A stretch of DNA of 40,434 bases. Source: Candidatus Omnitrophota bacterium. GTDB lineage: Bacteria > Omnitrophota > Gorgyraeia > Zapsychrales > Zapsychraceae. The stretch lies in the NCBI GenBank assembly GCA_016931055.1, contig JAFGFL010000027.1:1-40434 (forward strand), in the 5' to 3' direction. Shown piece after piece: positions 25,233-32,753 of this stretch (within the stretch, counting starts at the first letter, position 1; each line of letters opens with the position of its first letter). The position numbers were made by a program, and so were the translations under genes. The notes under the pieces were generated by a model. That model worked only from the letters and a program-made list of their open reading frames with translations, was not told where the DNA came from and did no database searches.

Positions 25233-26747
25233 TTATTTGATATTTCGCGCTCCAGGTAAAACAACTTCAGCCACCTTCGGCAGGTGCCCAAAGATCTCAT
25301 GATAAACGTCATTATACCGGTCTTTACCTCCCAGAAGCGCGAAGGTTAACGGCATGACTCGCTTGGCCTGGCGGCTCATTTCACGGGAGATGTTCTGGAT
25401 ATCCCATTGAGCGTGCTGATCCTCCCGCAAGCGGGAAATATGGTACATCTCCCGGGCATTGACCCGGATCAAGACGCGTTTGCGGTGGGCATTGGTTAAA
25501 ACATAGGGAGCGGCCAATGGGTTCTTGTCCTTTATTTTGGCGTAGACCTCGTTCGTCTCATCGGCTATTTGGCAGAAATAACCTTTCATACCGATTTCTT
25601 TGATGGCCTCAGGGATCGTCAGCCCAAGGCTAGTGTCATAAGGCTGGGCCGTGATCGACGACATGCGATGCCGCTTTAATTGGCCGAAACAAGCTGAGGA
25701 TAAAACAATATTGAACGTGAGATTAGCGTATTCAAATTCGCGCGGCATCGAATCATACACCTGCAGGTTCTGCCAGGCCGTCTTAAAAATCTCTTTCTGT
25801 TTATCTTGCGGGAGTTTTTCTGTAATCGATCGGCATTCTTCATACGGCAGGTTTGAGGAAGTGTGCAGCAGGCTTGCCGCGATGATTTGGTCCCCTTTTT
25901 GCGTGTATTCAACTAATTGGACCAATGCCGCATCATCCTTTGTTTTCAATTCTGCATGCGAGCCGATCAACTTTCCGGCAAGTTCCTTAAGCTCGGGATA
26001 CATTTTACTGTCCCGGTCATTGGCTTCGTGAAAGATAATGATAGAAGGCGCAACGTCCGAAACGCGTTCATAGATAGCCTTCCCCAGTTGGCGGACCTCT
26101 GAAAGTGGGTGCGAGGCAAATCGTCGCAGAAGAAGTTCCAGATTGCGCGCATTGATGGTCTGCCCAACTTGCGACTCAGTCGCAAGCGCAGTGATATAGC
26201 GGGCATCTTCCTTGGCCCAACCCTCAAGCAGGTTATGATTTTTCGGATCTTGCGCAAGGTCCGCGTGTTTGTCAAAAACATGCGTTTTCAGTCTCTCGAA
26301 AAGCTCAAAATACGCCTTGTTCTGCTTCCGGACCATGTCGGCGAAGGTTTTTTCTAATGAACTTCCCTTGATTTCCTCAGGAATGACGAAATCCTTATCG
26401 AGCGTGATGTAGCGCTGGGATTTCTCTGTGTAAGAGCTTAGCCTGAACCTCTCAAGCTCTTCCATGGCAAGACGCGAAACACCCAAAATATCCAGGTTAA
26501 AGACGGCATGTTCAGCGACCGAATGGTGGCCCATTTTAAATATGATCGATGTATTGGAGCGTCTGGCCCGCTCAACTTCGCTGCGCGCGTCGACTCTGAT
26601 TTCATTGATCGGTCGTGGATCACGGCTGATGCGGGCATAGGCGGCCGACAGCACTTCCGGCGTCAGGTCTTCGCGCGCCTTTCCCTGTTCTTTGAGTTCG
26701 TTTAAGGCGTCCGTGTCAACATTATAGCCCGCCAAAAAAACTTTCAT
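25233..26747 (-). CDS. two-domain ThyX-like (FAD-dependent thymidylate synthase) protein
   Basis: A 504-residue protein, twice the usual ThyX length, built of two ThyX-like halves. The first half has GHHSVAEHAVFNLDILGVSR (73-92) and the motif R100-F-R-x-x-S105-x-T-E108-x-S-x-R112-Y, matching ThyX RHRxxSxNExSxRY except His-to-Phe and Asn-to-Thr. The second half has FEYANLTFNIVLSSACFGQL and R359-H-R-x-x-S364, but lacks the following Glu and Ser; near its end NAREMYHISRLRED and AQWDI resemble the substrate-binding NxRxxxxFxxLR...AQxEI motif. ThyX makes dTMP from dUMP with FAD, NADPH and methylene-tetrahydrofolate. Similar long forms occur in Chlamydiae, from memory. The motif losses make catalysis uncertain. 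Confidence 0.8.
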   Translation of the reverse strand: MKVFLAGYNVDTDALNELKEQGKAREDLTPEVLSAAYARISRDPRPINEIRVDARSEVERARRSNTSIIFKMGHHSVAEHAVFNLDILGVSRLAMEELERFRLSSYTEKSQRYITLDKDFVIPEEIKGSSLEKTFADMVRKQNKAYFELFERLKTHVFDKHADLAQDPKNHNLLEGWAKEDARYITALATESQVGQTINARNLELLLRRFASHPLSEVRQLGKAIYERVSDVAPSIIIFHEANDRDSKMYPELKELAGKLIGSHAELKTKDDAALVQLVEYTQKGDQIIAASLLHTSSNLPYEECRSITEKLPQDKQKEIFKTAWQNLQVYDSMPREFEYANLTFNIVLSSACFGQLKRHRMSSITAQPYDTSLGLTIPEAIKEIGMKGYFCQIADETNEVYAKIKDKNPLAAPYVLTNAHRKRVLIRVNAREMYHISRLREDQHAQWDIQNISREMSRQAKRVMPLTFALLGGKDRYNDVYHEIFGHLPKVAEVVLPGARNIK

Positions 26748-26774
26748 AAAAATTCGTCCTTTTCGATTACCTAT

Positions 26775-26990
26775 CTATTTAAGTGACGCTTTATCGATGA
26801 CAAAACGATATTTGACGTCACCTTTTACAACACGCTCATAAGCCGCATTGATCTGGTCAATACGGATCATTTCAATATCGCAGGCAATATTGTCTTTCCC
26901 GCAAAATTCGAGCATCTCTTGCGTTTCCTTGATGCCGCCGATCAGTGAACCTGCCAGCTGATGCCGCAAAAGATTTGATAACAGTGGGCA
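26775..26990 (-). pseudogene. C-terminal remnant of a zinc-type NAD(P)-dependent alcohol dehydrogenase
   Basis: About 70 codons reading [20 protein letters not shown], then [20 protein letters not shown] and [11 protein letters not shown] match the last part of YahK/cinnamyl-alcohol-dehydrogenase-like MDR proteins, usually about 350 residues. An in-frame TAA at 26988-26990 and the neighbouring PCP_red gene just upstream rule out a longer gene, so the zinc-binding and most of the Rossmann domain are gone. A TTG at 26967-26969 could start a 64-residue peptide but has no good ribosome site. It is best read as a decayed gene, perhaps from a deletion that joined it to the upstream gene. Confidence 0.8.
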
Positions 26991-27007
26991 TTACAGGCTC
27001 CTAAATA

Positions 27008-27265
27008 TCATTTTTCATAACCGTATTGGGTGTAATCAATGCCAATCTCTTGCATGTCGGTCTTCATGGGCCCGTGAAATCCAAACGGCGTTTCCTCAAA
27101 AAAGGCATCAACCAGATTCTTTTCGTTCACTTGCGTCTGATTCTCTTTTTTAGCAAGAGATTGCGCTTTTTGTAGGACTTTTTCCTTGGCAAGGGCGCGC
27201 AGGAACACGGGGACTTTTTCAATCAATTGGTTAAATTTTTCTTCGGTATGTTTATCCCAATCCAT
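27008..27265 (-). CDS. stand-alone PCP_red (protochlorophyllide reductase C-terminal-like) domain protein
   Basis: An 85-residue protein whose first 55 residues fit the PCP_red fold found at the C-terminus of the ChlB/BchB subunit of dark protochlorophyllide reductase: W3, then the pattern FNQLIEKVPVFLRALAKEKV, QKAQSLAKKENQTQVNEKNL. The tail has GFHGPMKTDMQEIGIDYTQY. No bacteriochlorophyll or nitrogenase-like genes occur here, so the domain is used outside phototrophy, as in many other non-phototrophs where its role is unknown. Its ATG follows directly after the hydrolase stop codon TAG with no gap, so the two are translationally coupled. Confidence 0.7.
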   Translation of the reverse strand: MDWDKHTEEKFNQLIEKVPVFLRALAKEKVLQKAQSLAKKENQTQVNEKNLVDAFFEETPFGFHGPMKTDMQEIGIDYTQYGYEK

Positions 27266-28120
27266 CTATGAATTCATCCCTGCTGCGTCCAACTCAGAAT
27301 ATTTCCCTGAAAGACAATCTCCGTAAACATGAAAAATGGAATCGGACTCTAAATGCATGAAATGTCCCACCCCCTGAACCGTTCTTACGATACAGCGAGG
27401 AATTTGGGAAGCGAGGAACCGGACATCTTCCGGATCAATAATCGTATCAAATTCGCCTCTTAAGATGATGGTATCGGCTTTGATTTTCCGGACATCGATC
27501 AATTTTGTCAGGTCCTTCGTGGATATCACAAACAGCCCGTGCTCACTGAATGTCTTCAACTCATTCTTACTCATCAAACGGAACTGAGAGGTGATGACTT
27601 TTTTGATTTTTTCCGGCAGATTTTGGCCAAAACTTTGGATCAAGACCCCTGCCATTTTGGCGCGGTCGTCTGTATCGATGATCAAGCCCTGCTGGATGGT
27701 GTCAATCATTCTTTGGTTCGGCCGCGTCCCGATGCTCCCCAGAACCAAACGCTTGATGGCGTTCGGATACCGGACGGCAAATGCCAGCGCAACTACCCCA
27801 CCCCAAGAGGCGGTCGAAATGGTCGTTGTGCTGTCGAAGCGGGTTGATTCAATCACGGCTTGAAGAATATCGACCTGTTCATCTAAAGATAACTTTTGAG
27901 GTCCTGAAACGACATGCGCTTTCCCATGCCCGGGAAAGTCGAAAAGGGCAATTTGGTATTCATTGGAAAAACGGGATACAAAACTGTGCCACATGGCCAT
28001 GGATTGCTGAACGCCATTGACACAGATAATATAAGGACCTTTATTCCCATAGATCCTAAGTGGAATGTAAAACCGGCTAACTTTAATTGCGCGTTTAAGA
28101 ATGGGTCGGGAGATACTCAT
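27266..28120 (-). CDS. alpha/beta hydrolase coupled to the PCP_red protein
   Basis: A 284-residue alpha/beta hydrolase fold protein. Strand and oxyanion region PYIICVNGVQQSM lead to the nucleophile elbow TASWGG with S105 (here A-S-W-G-G where G-x-S-x-G is usual), acid D225 in LRGEFDTIID and H253 in GVGHFMH, giving a full catalytic triad. The fold covers esterases, haloperoxidases and the BchO-type proteins of chlorophyll synthesis, so the substrate is not predictable; the neighbouring PCP_red protein hints at a tetrapyrrole or other ring substrate, a weak inference. It has no signal peptide. A promoter lies at 28171-28198; no good ribosome site precedes the ATG. Confidence 0.85.
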   Translation of the reverse strand: MSISRPILKRAIKVSRFYIPLRIYGNKGPYIICVNGVQQSMAMWHSFVSRFSNEYQIALFDFPGHGKAHVVSGPQKLSLDEQVDILQAVIESTRFDSTTTISTASWGGVVALAFAVRYPNAIKRLVLGSIGTRPNQRMIDTIQQGLIIDTDDRAKMAGVLIQSFGQNLPEKIKKVITSQFRLMSKNELKTFSEHGLFVISTKDLTKLIDVRKIKADTIILRGEFDTIIDPEDVRFLASQIPRCIVRTVQGVGHFMHLESDSIFHVYGDCLSGKYSELDAAGMNS

Positions 28121-28170
28121 GCCAATGGTTTATATAAACGGCAGCTTTCTTACATATTAAAATTCTGTTT

Positions 28171-28198
28171 ATTATATATCAAAATAAATATTTGTTAA
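28171..28198 (-). promoter_or_regulatory. promoter of the hydrolase-PCP_red pair
   Basis: TTAACA (28198-28193), a 16-base AT-rich spacer and TATAAT (28176-28171) on the minus strand, about 50 bases before the hydrolase ATG and just after the likely terminator of the PKD gene. The two genes, and perhaps the dehydrogenase remnant, form its unit. Confidence 0.5.
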
Positions 28199-28247
28199 TA
28201 AAAATATCAGGGAAGGCCTGTTTGCCGATTAATCAGGAAACTGGCCT
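28197..28247 (-). terminator. likely terminator of the PKD gene
   Basis: An imperfect 13-bp inverted repeat (28214-28226 with 28235-28247; 10 pairs match, including AGGCC/GGCCT) with the loop GATTAATC lies directly after the PKD stop codon, and on the minus strand is followed about 8 bases later by a T-rich run (ATATTTTTATT). The gap between stem and T-run makes it a weak intrinsic terminator. Confidence 0.4.
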
Positions 28248-28252
28248 GTAGA

Positions 28253-29974
28253 TCAACGGATATCAATGCTTGGAATCGGGACTTCTCTAACGACTGCGGT
28301 AAAACCATCAGTTGATTGGCTACAATATGATCCCTTAAGGTCATTGACGGTTAATCGCACATTGTAGGAGCCGGCTTCGGAATATGTATGAGTGACATTT
28401 TCGCCCTGCTTTTCATTGCCGTCACCGAAGTTCCAGGTATATGTTAAGCGGTCTTTGTCAGGATCGCTGGAAGCGCTGGCGGAAAATAAGACTTCCTTGT
28501 TCACACAGCAGGATGAATTGGGGCCTGCGTTGGCAATGGGCGGCGTATTGATGTTAATGTTCGCATAAGCCGTTGCCGTTGAACAGGAAGTCCCTTTCTG
28601 GTCATCCACAACAACGCTGATGCGATAATGTCCTCCCTGTTCATAGGTGTGGCTGATTTTTGATCCGGCCTGAAGCGCGGTTCCGTCGCCGAAATTCCAA
28701 TAATAGATGAGGTCGTCCCCTTGCGCATCAACGGTTGATGACGCATCAAAGAACACCTCGCGTCCAACGCAAGCAGATGCCTGATTTTGGATATTTGGCA
28801 CCGGCGATGAATTAATGATAATAGATCGAGTGTCCCTGGAAATGGGGCATGCCGCGTTTAGTTTGTTTTCCAAAGTTAATGTGGCCTGATATGTCCCAGG
28901 CTGATTGTACCGATGGGGCGCGTGTAACTTTTTGCTTGATGTCCCATCGCCAAAAAACCATTGAGCAAATGCTGTGCCCTTCTTGTGAACGAAGGATCGT
29001 GATCCGTCAAAATCAATGTCTTCACCGACGCACGCGATGGTATCATCACCCGCGCGAGCTTCAGGGGCCCTGCTGAGCTTAACGGAGACAAAATCAACGC
29101 CTGTTCCGCAACCAAGATTGGTATTATCGGACACTATCAGCCGGACGTCATAATTGCTGACTTTGTCATAACAATGAGAAACCTTGATCCCGTTTCCCTG
29201 ATTGCCGTCACCAAAATCCCAAAGATAGGTTAAGGGGTCATGATTGGCATCCGTTGTTGCGGACGCATCGAAATGGACCATGACATCCTCATTGCCGTTG
29301 AAGCATTGAAAAATCACATCATCCCCGGCCTCGGCAGCCGGAGGTTCGTTAATATGAATCATCTTTTCCGCCGTTTGCTTGCTGCACGGAGTGCCGTTTT
29401 TGTCATCAACGGTCAGACGGACACGGTAATCCCCTCCTTTGGTATAAATCTTGTTGACCTGTGAAAAGCCGCGGCGGGTATCTCCGTCACCGAAATGCCA
29501 GGAATAATCAAGCTTTTTTTGTGTTTCACTATAACTCGACCCGGCATCAAAGGTTATTTCTTTTTTGACACAGGCTTGATCTAAACTGATAAATGACGCG
29601 TGAGGCGGAATATTAACCCGGACTTTTTGTGAGGTTGAAGCCGCCGTGCACTCAAAACCCGAATTATCCGTAATGGTCAAATAGACCTCATAATCGCCTG
29701 ACTGTTGGTATGTGTGTATCACAATGGGCTCAGTACTTGTTGTCCCATCGCCAAAATCCCAAAAATAGGACAAATTCGGGCTTATCGGGACCCGTGAACG
29801 GCTTGCGTCAAAAGTAAATTCATTGCATTTGAGGCTTGTTTGCAAAACATTTGCGGCATCTTGATTTTGATAGAGCGTATCTGCGGAAAGTTCACGGCTG
29901 AGGGCAACTAATAATGCTATTGTCCCCCAACCAACAATAATTTTATATTTTGTGATGGTGCGAATTATTTTCAT
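28253..29974 (-). CDS. secreted protein with six PKD domains
   Basis: A 573-residue protein with an N-terminal signal or anchor helix (about 10-26) and six consecutive PKD domains of about 90 residues. Each has the hallmark W-x-FGDG (WDFGDGTTS, WHFGDGDTR, WDFGDGNQG, WFFGDGTSS, WNFGDGTAL, WNFGDGNEK) followed by the H-x-Y and D/E-Y-x-V-x-L-T strands. Most domains carry a pair of cysteines, one early and one after the last strand, suggesting a disulfide per domain. There is no catalytic domain, sortase, PEP-CTERM or Por signal. PKD domains serve in protein or carbohydrate binding at cell surfaces; a spacer or adhesin role is inference. It is preceded by a pseudopilin gene on the same strand. Confidence 0.88.
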   Translation of the reverse strand: MKIIRTITKYKIIVGWGTIALLVALSRELSADTLYQNQDAANVLQTSLKCNEFTFDASRSRVPISPNLSYFWDFGDGTTSTEPIVIHTYQQSGDYEVYLTITDNSGFECTAASTSQKVRVNIPPHASFISLDQACVKKEITFDAGSSYSETQKKLDYSWHFGDGDTRRGFSQVNKIYTKGGDYRVRLTVDDKNGTPCSKQTAEKMIHINEPPAAEAGDDVIFQCFNGNEDVMVHFDASATTDANHDPLTYLWDFGDGNQGNGIKVSHCYDKVSNYDVRLIVSDNTNLGCGTGVDFVSVKLSRAPEARAGDDTIACVGEDIDFDGSRSFVHKKGTAFAQWFFGDGTSSKKLHAPHRYNQPGTYQATLTLENKLNAACPISRDTRSIIINSSPVPNIQNQASACVGREVFFDASSTVDAQGDDLIYYWNFGDGTALQAGSKISHTYEQGGHYRISVVVDDQKGTSCSTATAYANININTPPIANAGPNSSCCVNKEVLFSASASSDPDKDRLTYTWNFGDGNEKQGENVTHTYSEAGSYNVRLTVNDLKGSYCSQSTDGFTAVVREVPIPSIDIR

Positions 29975-30036
29975 TGGGCGATCTATACGGTTTGATTTGG
30001 AATTATTTCATGGAATGCAGAGTATATCATATTTTT

Positions 30037-30073
30037 ACAAATTTGCCGAGCTTTTGCTGGCATCCAAATTTGT
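30037..30073. repeat. inverted repeat between pilin and PKD genes
   Basis: ACAAATTTG (30037-30045) and CAAATTTGT (30065-30073) form a perfect 9-bp stem with a 19-base loop; each arm also contains the self-complementary CAAATTTG. It is upstream of the PKD gene and downstream of the pilin gene, so it might stabilise the pilin transcript or bind a dimeric regulator. No T-run is close enough for a classic terminator, although TAAAAATATG follows on the minus strand. Confidence 0.35.
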
Positions 30074-30099
30074 GGTGACGTAATAAGATGTTTGGGTAT

Positions 30100-30492
30100 C
30101 TAATTGGCGGTTAAAATCGAGCCGGTCGTGATTGTGAAGCTCCCGCTGCCGAGATTGGCACTCGCCGGGGCTGCTGTTATGGAGTATAACTGGCTTGACA
30201 AGGAATCAACGGTAAAGGTAAAACCGTTATGAGTGCCGGTAAAATAATCTACCTGTAAATAAGGCGGCGTCGCGGAAAGCAACGAAGTCGTATTGGAAGG
30301 ATAGGCATTGTTGGCGGATAAATAGGTTTCCAACGCTGTGCTAATTGTTTTTAAAGCTGCCTGGGCTGCGGCGTCATGGGCGTTGACGCGGGCCCTTAGG
30401 ATATTGGGAATCGCGATTGACGCCAAGAGCGCGATAATCAACACAACAATCATGAGTTCTATTAATGTAAAGCCGGTCTTAATTCTTTTCAT
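30100..30492 (-). CDS. type IV pilin/GspG-like pseudopilin
   Basis: A 130-residue prepilin-like protein. A short basic leader MKRIKTG is followed by the class III cleavage site, G7 before F8, and by FTLIELMIVVLIIALLASIA, keeping the E5 of the mature protein needed for assembly. The C-terminal part (about 45-130) is a small globular domain rich in Ser, Thr and Ala, with no cysteines and with YPSNTTSLLSATPPYLQVDY. Length and sequence fit type II secretion major pseudopilins or short pilins; none of the assembly genes (pilB, pilC, pilQ, pilD) lies in the window. It could serve DNA uptake with ComEA/ComEC, which is speculative. Confidence 0.85.
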   Translation of the reverse strand: MKRIKTGFTLIELMIVVLIIALLASIAIPNILRARVNAHDAAAQAALKTISTALETYLSANNAYPSNTTSLLSATPPYLQVDYFTGTHNGFTFTVDSLSSQLYSITAAPASANLGSGSFTITTGSILTAN

Positions 30493-30560
30493 AGCAGGAT
30501 TCTAACATGTTTTAAGAGCAAATGAAGAGTTTTTCTGAGTTTTCTGCTGTTCATCCGAAT

Positions 30561-31130
30561 CTATTGTTGACTTTTCTTTAATTGAATCCCGCTAGCGTTC
30601 AGACGGGTTTCGAGTTCTTTCTTCCATGAGCCGTTTTTGTCCAACGGCGTATAAATTACGTCAAAATGTTCTGTGGGCCATCGGAAACTCCGTTGGTCAT
30701 AATACAATGCGAAAACGCGGTTCCTTCCCAAACGCCCGATCCAAAATCCCAGATGAAAGACAACTCCTTGGTCCGCATACAAAAGAGCGTCATTAGGTTT
30801 GGCGTTTTTCGGGTAAACCCAGTCATCGGCCGAAAGGATGGCGATCACAAAGGAGATATCCTTATGTTCCGTAAAGAATTGGGCGACCGGGACCGATTTG
30901 TTATTTTTATCCTGCATTAAAACGGGATCGATTCCGAGCTGCCGGATCAAGGAAACAACCTGTTTGTTCATGATCTGATCCCGGCCATAAGTGATACAGA
31001 CGCGGCCGCCTTTTTCCACGATTTCATCTTCGGGAGTGAACCTCAATTCTCCAAGCGGTTTTTCAGCAGGGCCTCCCTGTTTTTCTTCAGGGATCGGATT
31101 GTTGTTATTGTCTGGAATGTTTTCCGTCAT
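30561..31130 (-). CDS. TIR-like (CAP12/PF10137-type) predicted nucleotide-binding protein
   Basis: A 189-residue soluble protein. Residues 1-40 are a disordered, acidic, Asn-rich leader; residues 43-175 follow the TIR-like fold of the CAP12 family: VCITYGRDQIMNKQVVSLIR, then LGIDPVLMQ, the DISFVIAILSADDW strand, VVFHLGFWIGRLGRNRVFAL and FDVIYTPLDKNGSWKKEL. Relatives bind or cleave NAD-type nucleotides and include effectors of CBASS antiphage systems. At the usual catalytic Glu position (family pattern FELG) this protein has His126 (FHLG), so NADase activity is doubtful. It starts 4 bases after mtaB on the same strand, an unusual place for a defence gene. No cyclase or STING partner is in the window. 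Confidence 0.75.
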   Translation of the reverse strand: MTENIPDNNNNPIPEEKQGGPAEKPLGELRFTPEDEIVEKGGRVCITYGRDQIMNKQVVSLIRQLGIDPVLMQDKNNKSVPVAQFFTEHKDISFVIAILSADDWVYPKNAKPNDALLYADQGVVFHLGFWIGRLGRNRVFALYYDQRSFRWPTEHFDVIYTPLDKNGSWKKELETRLNASGIQLKKSQQ

Positions 31131-31134
31131 AACT

Positions 31135-32418
31135 TTATTCTAGCGTTCCAATAATGGCCCGATCATCAGTCATTTTCATATGAACGTCGAGATATTGGTT
31201 ATGTAACACCCGTTTGGATTTTACCTTAACTCGGATATAATGGTCTGTCAATCCTGTCCAATAATCTTTTTTAGGCTGTTCGAAAAGGACTTTCTGTCTG
31301 GTCCCAATAAAGGATTCATAAAACAACCGTCTTTTCCGCAAACCCAGATCACGCAGAACCGCGCTGCGTAAGGCAATCTTTCCGGCTGACAAAGATTCAG
31401 GCAATTTCTTGCTCTTTGCCATATTCCTGCGGGAATAACTGAACACATGGAAATAATGGACCGACCATTCGCGCAGGCGCTCGACTGTTTCCAGGAAGTT
31501 TTCATCGGTCTCTCCCGGGAATCCAACGATCACGTCAGTGCCGATGCATATATGAGGTACCGTATCATAAGCCTTTTGGATGAAATCGCCGAATTCCTGA
31601 ACCGAGTATTTGCGGTTCATTTTTTTCAAGATTTGGTCACTTCCGCTTTGAAGCGGAATATGCAGATGGCGGCAGAGTTTCGTCGGTCTGGCCATTTTTT
31701 TGATGAGCCTTAAGGAGATCGTTGTCGGTTCGATCGAGGAGATCCGGATTCGCTTAAGGCTGTCGATTTGCTCCATCGCCGTGATCACGTCAATGATCGT
31801 ATTATTGTTGTTTTTATACGTTCCGACATTGATCCCTGTGATGACTAATTCCTGGTGCCCCGCTGCGACCAAAGTCCTGGCCTCGCGCAAAATATCATCA
31901 AATGAGCGGCTGCGGGCGCGGCCGCGGGCATATGGGATCTCGCAGAATGAGCAGAAAAAGTCGCAGCCATCCTGTATCTTGATATTCGCGCGCGTATGCG
32001 TCGTGTCTATGCCGGCTGCGGGAATTTCAAATGTGTCCCGCGGGATGGTTGGCGTTATGATCCGCGGCAATGCAGGGGCCTCCTCTTCCTTTAGAATCGA
32101 AAGAAAGTCGATTTTTCTGGCGTTGCCGACCACCCAACGGACATTCGGCAATTCAGTCAACTTTTCTTTTTGGATTTGGGCCTGACAGCCGACAAGGGCG
32201 ATGCGCGCCCTTGCATTAATGCGGTTGATCTTATTCACCAACCGGCGGGTATCGGTATCTCCGTTTTCAGTCACGGTACAGGTGTTAACGACAAAGACAT
32301 CGGCGGGTTTGCCGAAATCGACAACCGCGTAGGTCCCATCGGTCTTGAAGATTTGCCGAATGACAGCCGTCTCGCTTTGGTTAAGACGGCAGCCGAGAGT
32401 GTAAAAAGAAATTTTCAT
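31135..32418 (-). CDS. mtaB: tRNA t6A37 methylthiotransferase MtaB
   Basis: A 427-residue radical-SAM methylthiotransferase that converts t6A37 to ms2t6A37 in tRNAs reading ANN codons. The N-terminal UPF0004 domain has the auxiliary-cluster cysteines C10 (YTLGCRLNQSE), C47 (NTCTVT) and C78 (GCQAQ); the radical-SAM cluster is C152, C156 and C159 in CDFFCSFCEIPYARG; a C-terminal TRAM-like domain follows from about residue 365. The N-terminal Y-T-L-G-C-R-x-N-Q is specific to MtaB rather than MiaB or RimO. It is the first gene of a minus-strand unit whose next member is the TIR-like gene. Confidence 0.93.
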   Translation of the reverse strand: MKISFYTLGCRLNQSETAVIRQIFKTDGTYAVVDFGKPADVFVVNTCTVTENGDTDTRRLVNKINRINARARIALVGCQAQIQKEKLTELPNVRWVVGNARKIDFLSILKEEEAPALPRIITPTIPRDTFEIPAAGIDTTHTRANIKIQDGCDFFCSFCEIPYARGRARSRSFDDILREARTLVAAGHQELVITGINVGTYKNNNNTIIDVITAMEQIDSLKRIRISSIEPTTISLRLIKKMARPTKLCRHLHIPLQSGSDQILKKMNRKYSVQEFGDFIQKAYDTVPHICIGTDVIVGFPGETDENFLETVERLREWSVHYFHVFSYSRRNMAKSKKLPESLSAGKIALRSAVLRDLGLRKRRLFYESFIGTRQKVLFEQPKKDYWTGLTDHYIRVKVKSKRVLHNQYLDVHMKMTDDRAIIGTLE

Positions 32419-32753
32419 GATAAGCAGGGCGATCTTTTAAAAGAGATGTTGTCAAATCGTTTATGTTGCAAATGTTGGTTGAGGTTATAAAAGTTGGAAC
32501 GGTTGCCGTTGGAAAATGGTTTCAAGTTACATGAAGTTGCTTTGGGTTTCTAACTTTATGAAACATGAAACCGTTTAGTGACAGAAACCTTTATAACCTT
32601 ATCAACCTCTATAACCTCACTAACCTAAAACGATTAATATTTATGTATCACCGTACCAAATACCCTTTGACTTTGCAAGGTTATTTTGGTAGTCTTGGCT
32701 AGATTTTAGTTTAAGTATAATTCTCACGTTTATACATATTAATTCTAACTACA
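32419..32753. other. 335-base intergenic region between divergent mtaB and dusB
   Basis: It has no supported gene. It holds the long imperfect hairpin element listed separately and, near the dusB start, a TATAAT at 32716-32721 preceded by TTGGCT (32695-32700) at a short 15-base spacing, a weak candidate for the dusB promoter. A perfect-consensus promoter for mtaB was not found. The composition is AT-rich. Confidence 0.5.
32477..32607. repeat. long imperfect inverted-repeat element
   Basis: Two nested pairs of arms are visible. Outer arms: 32477-32495 and 32586-32607 (GGTTGAGGTTATAAAAGTT against GGTTGATAAGGTTATAAAGG plus TT in reverse complement, one mismatch and a 3-base gap). Inner arms: 32518-32538 and 32552-32572, 18 of 21 positions complementary, separated by a 13-base loop. 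The right outer arm continues as a short direct repeat (AACCTTTATAACCT, AACCTCTATAACCT in 32586-32619). This may be a MITE-like or REP-like mobile repeat, or a structured RNA. Confidence 0.55.

Noticed and set aside
27008-28120. A bacteriochlorophyll synthesis cluster around the PCP_red and CrtI-type genes
   Set aside because: No bch/chl, puf or acsF genes in the window; a lone desaturase and a single PCP_red domain are not evidence of phototrophy.
30561-31130. TIR-like gene as part of a CBASS or Thoeris defence system
   Set aside because: No cyclase, SMODS, ThsA-like or STING gene in the window, and the gene is coupled to mtaB; defence role not supported here.
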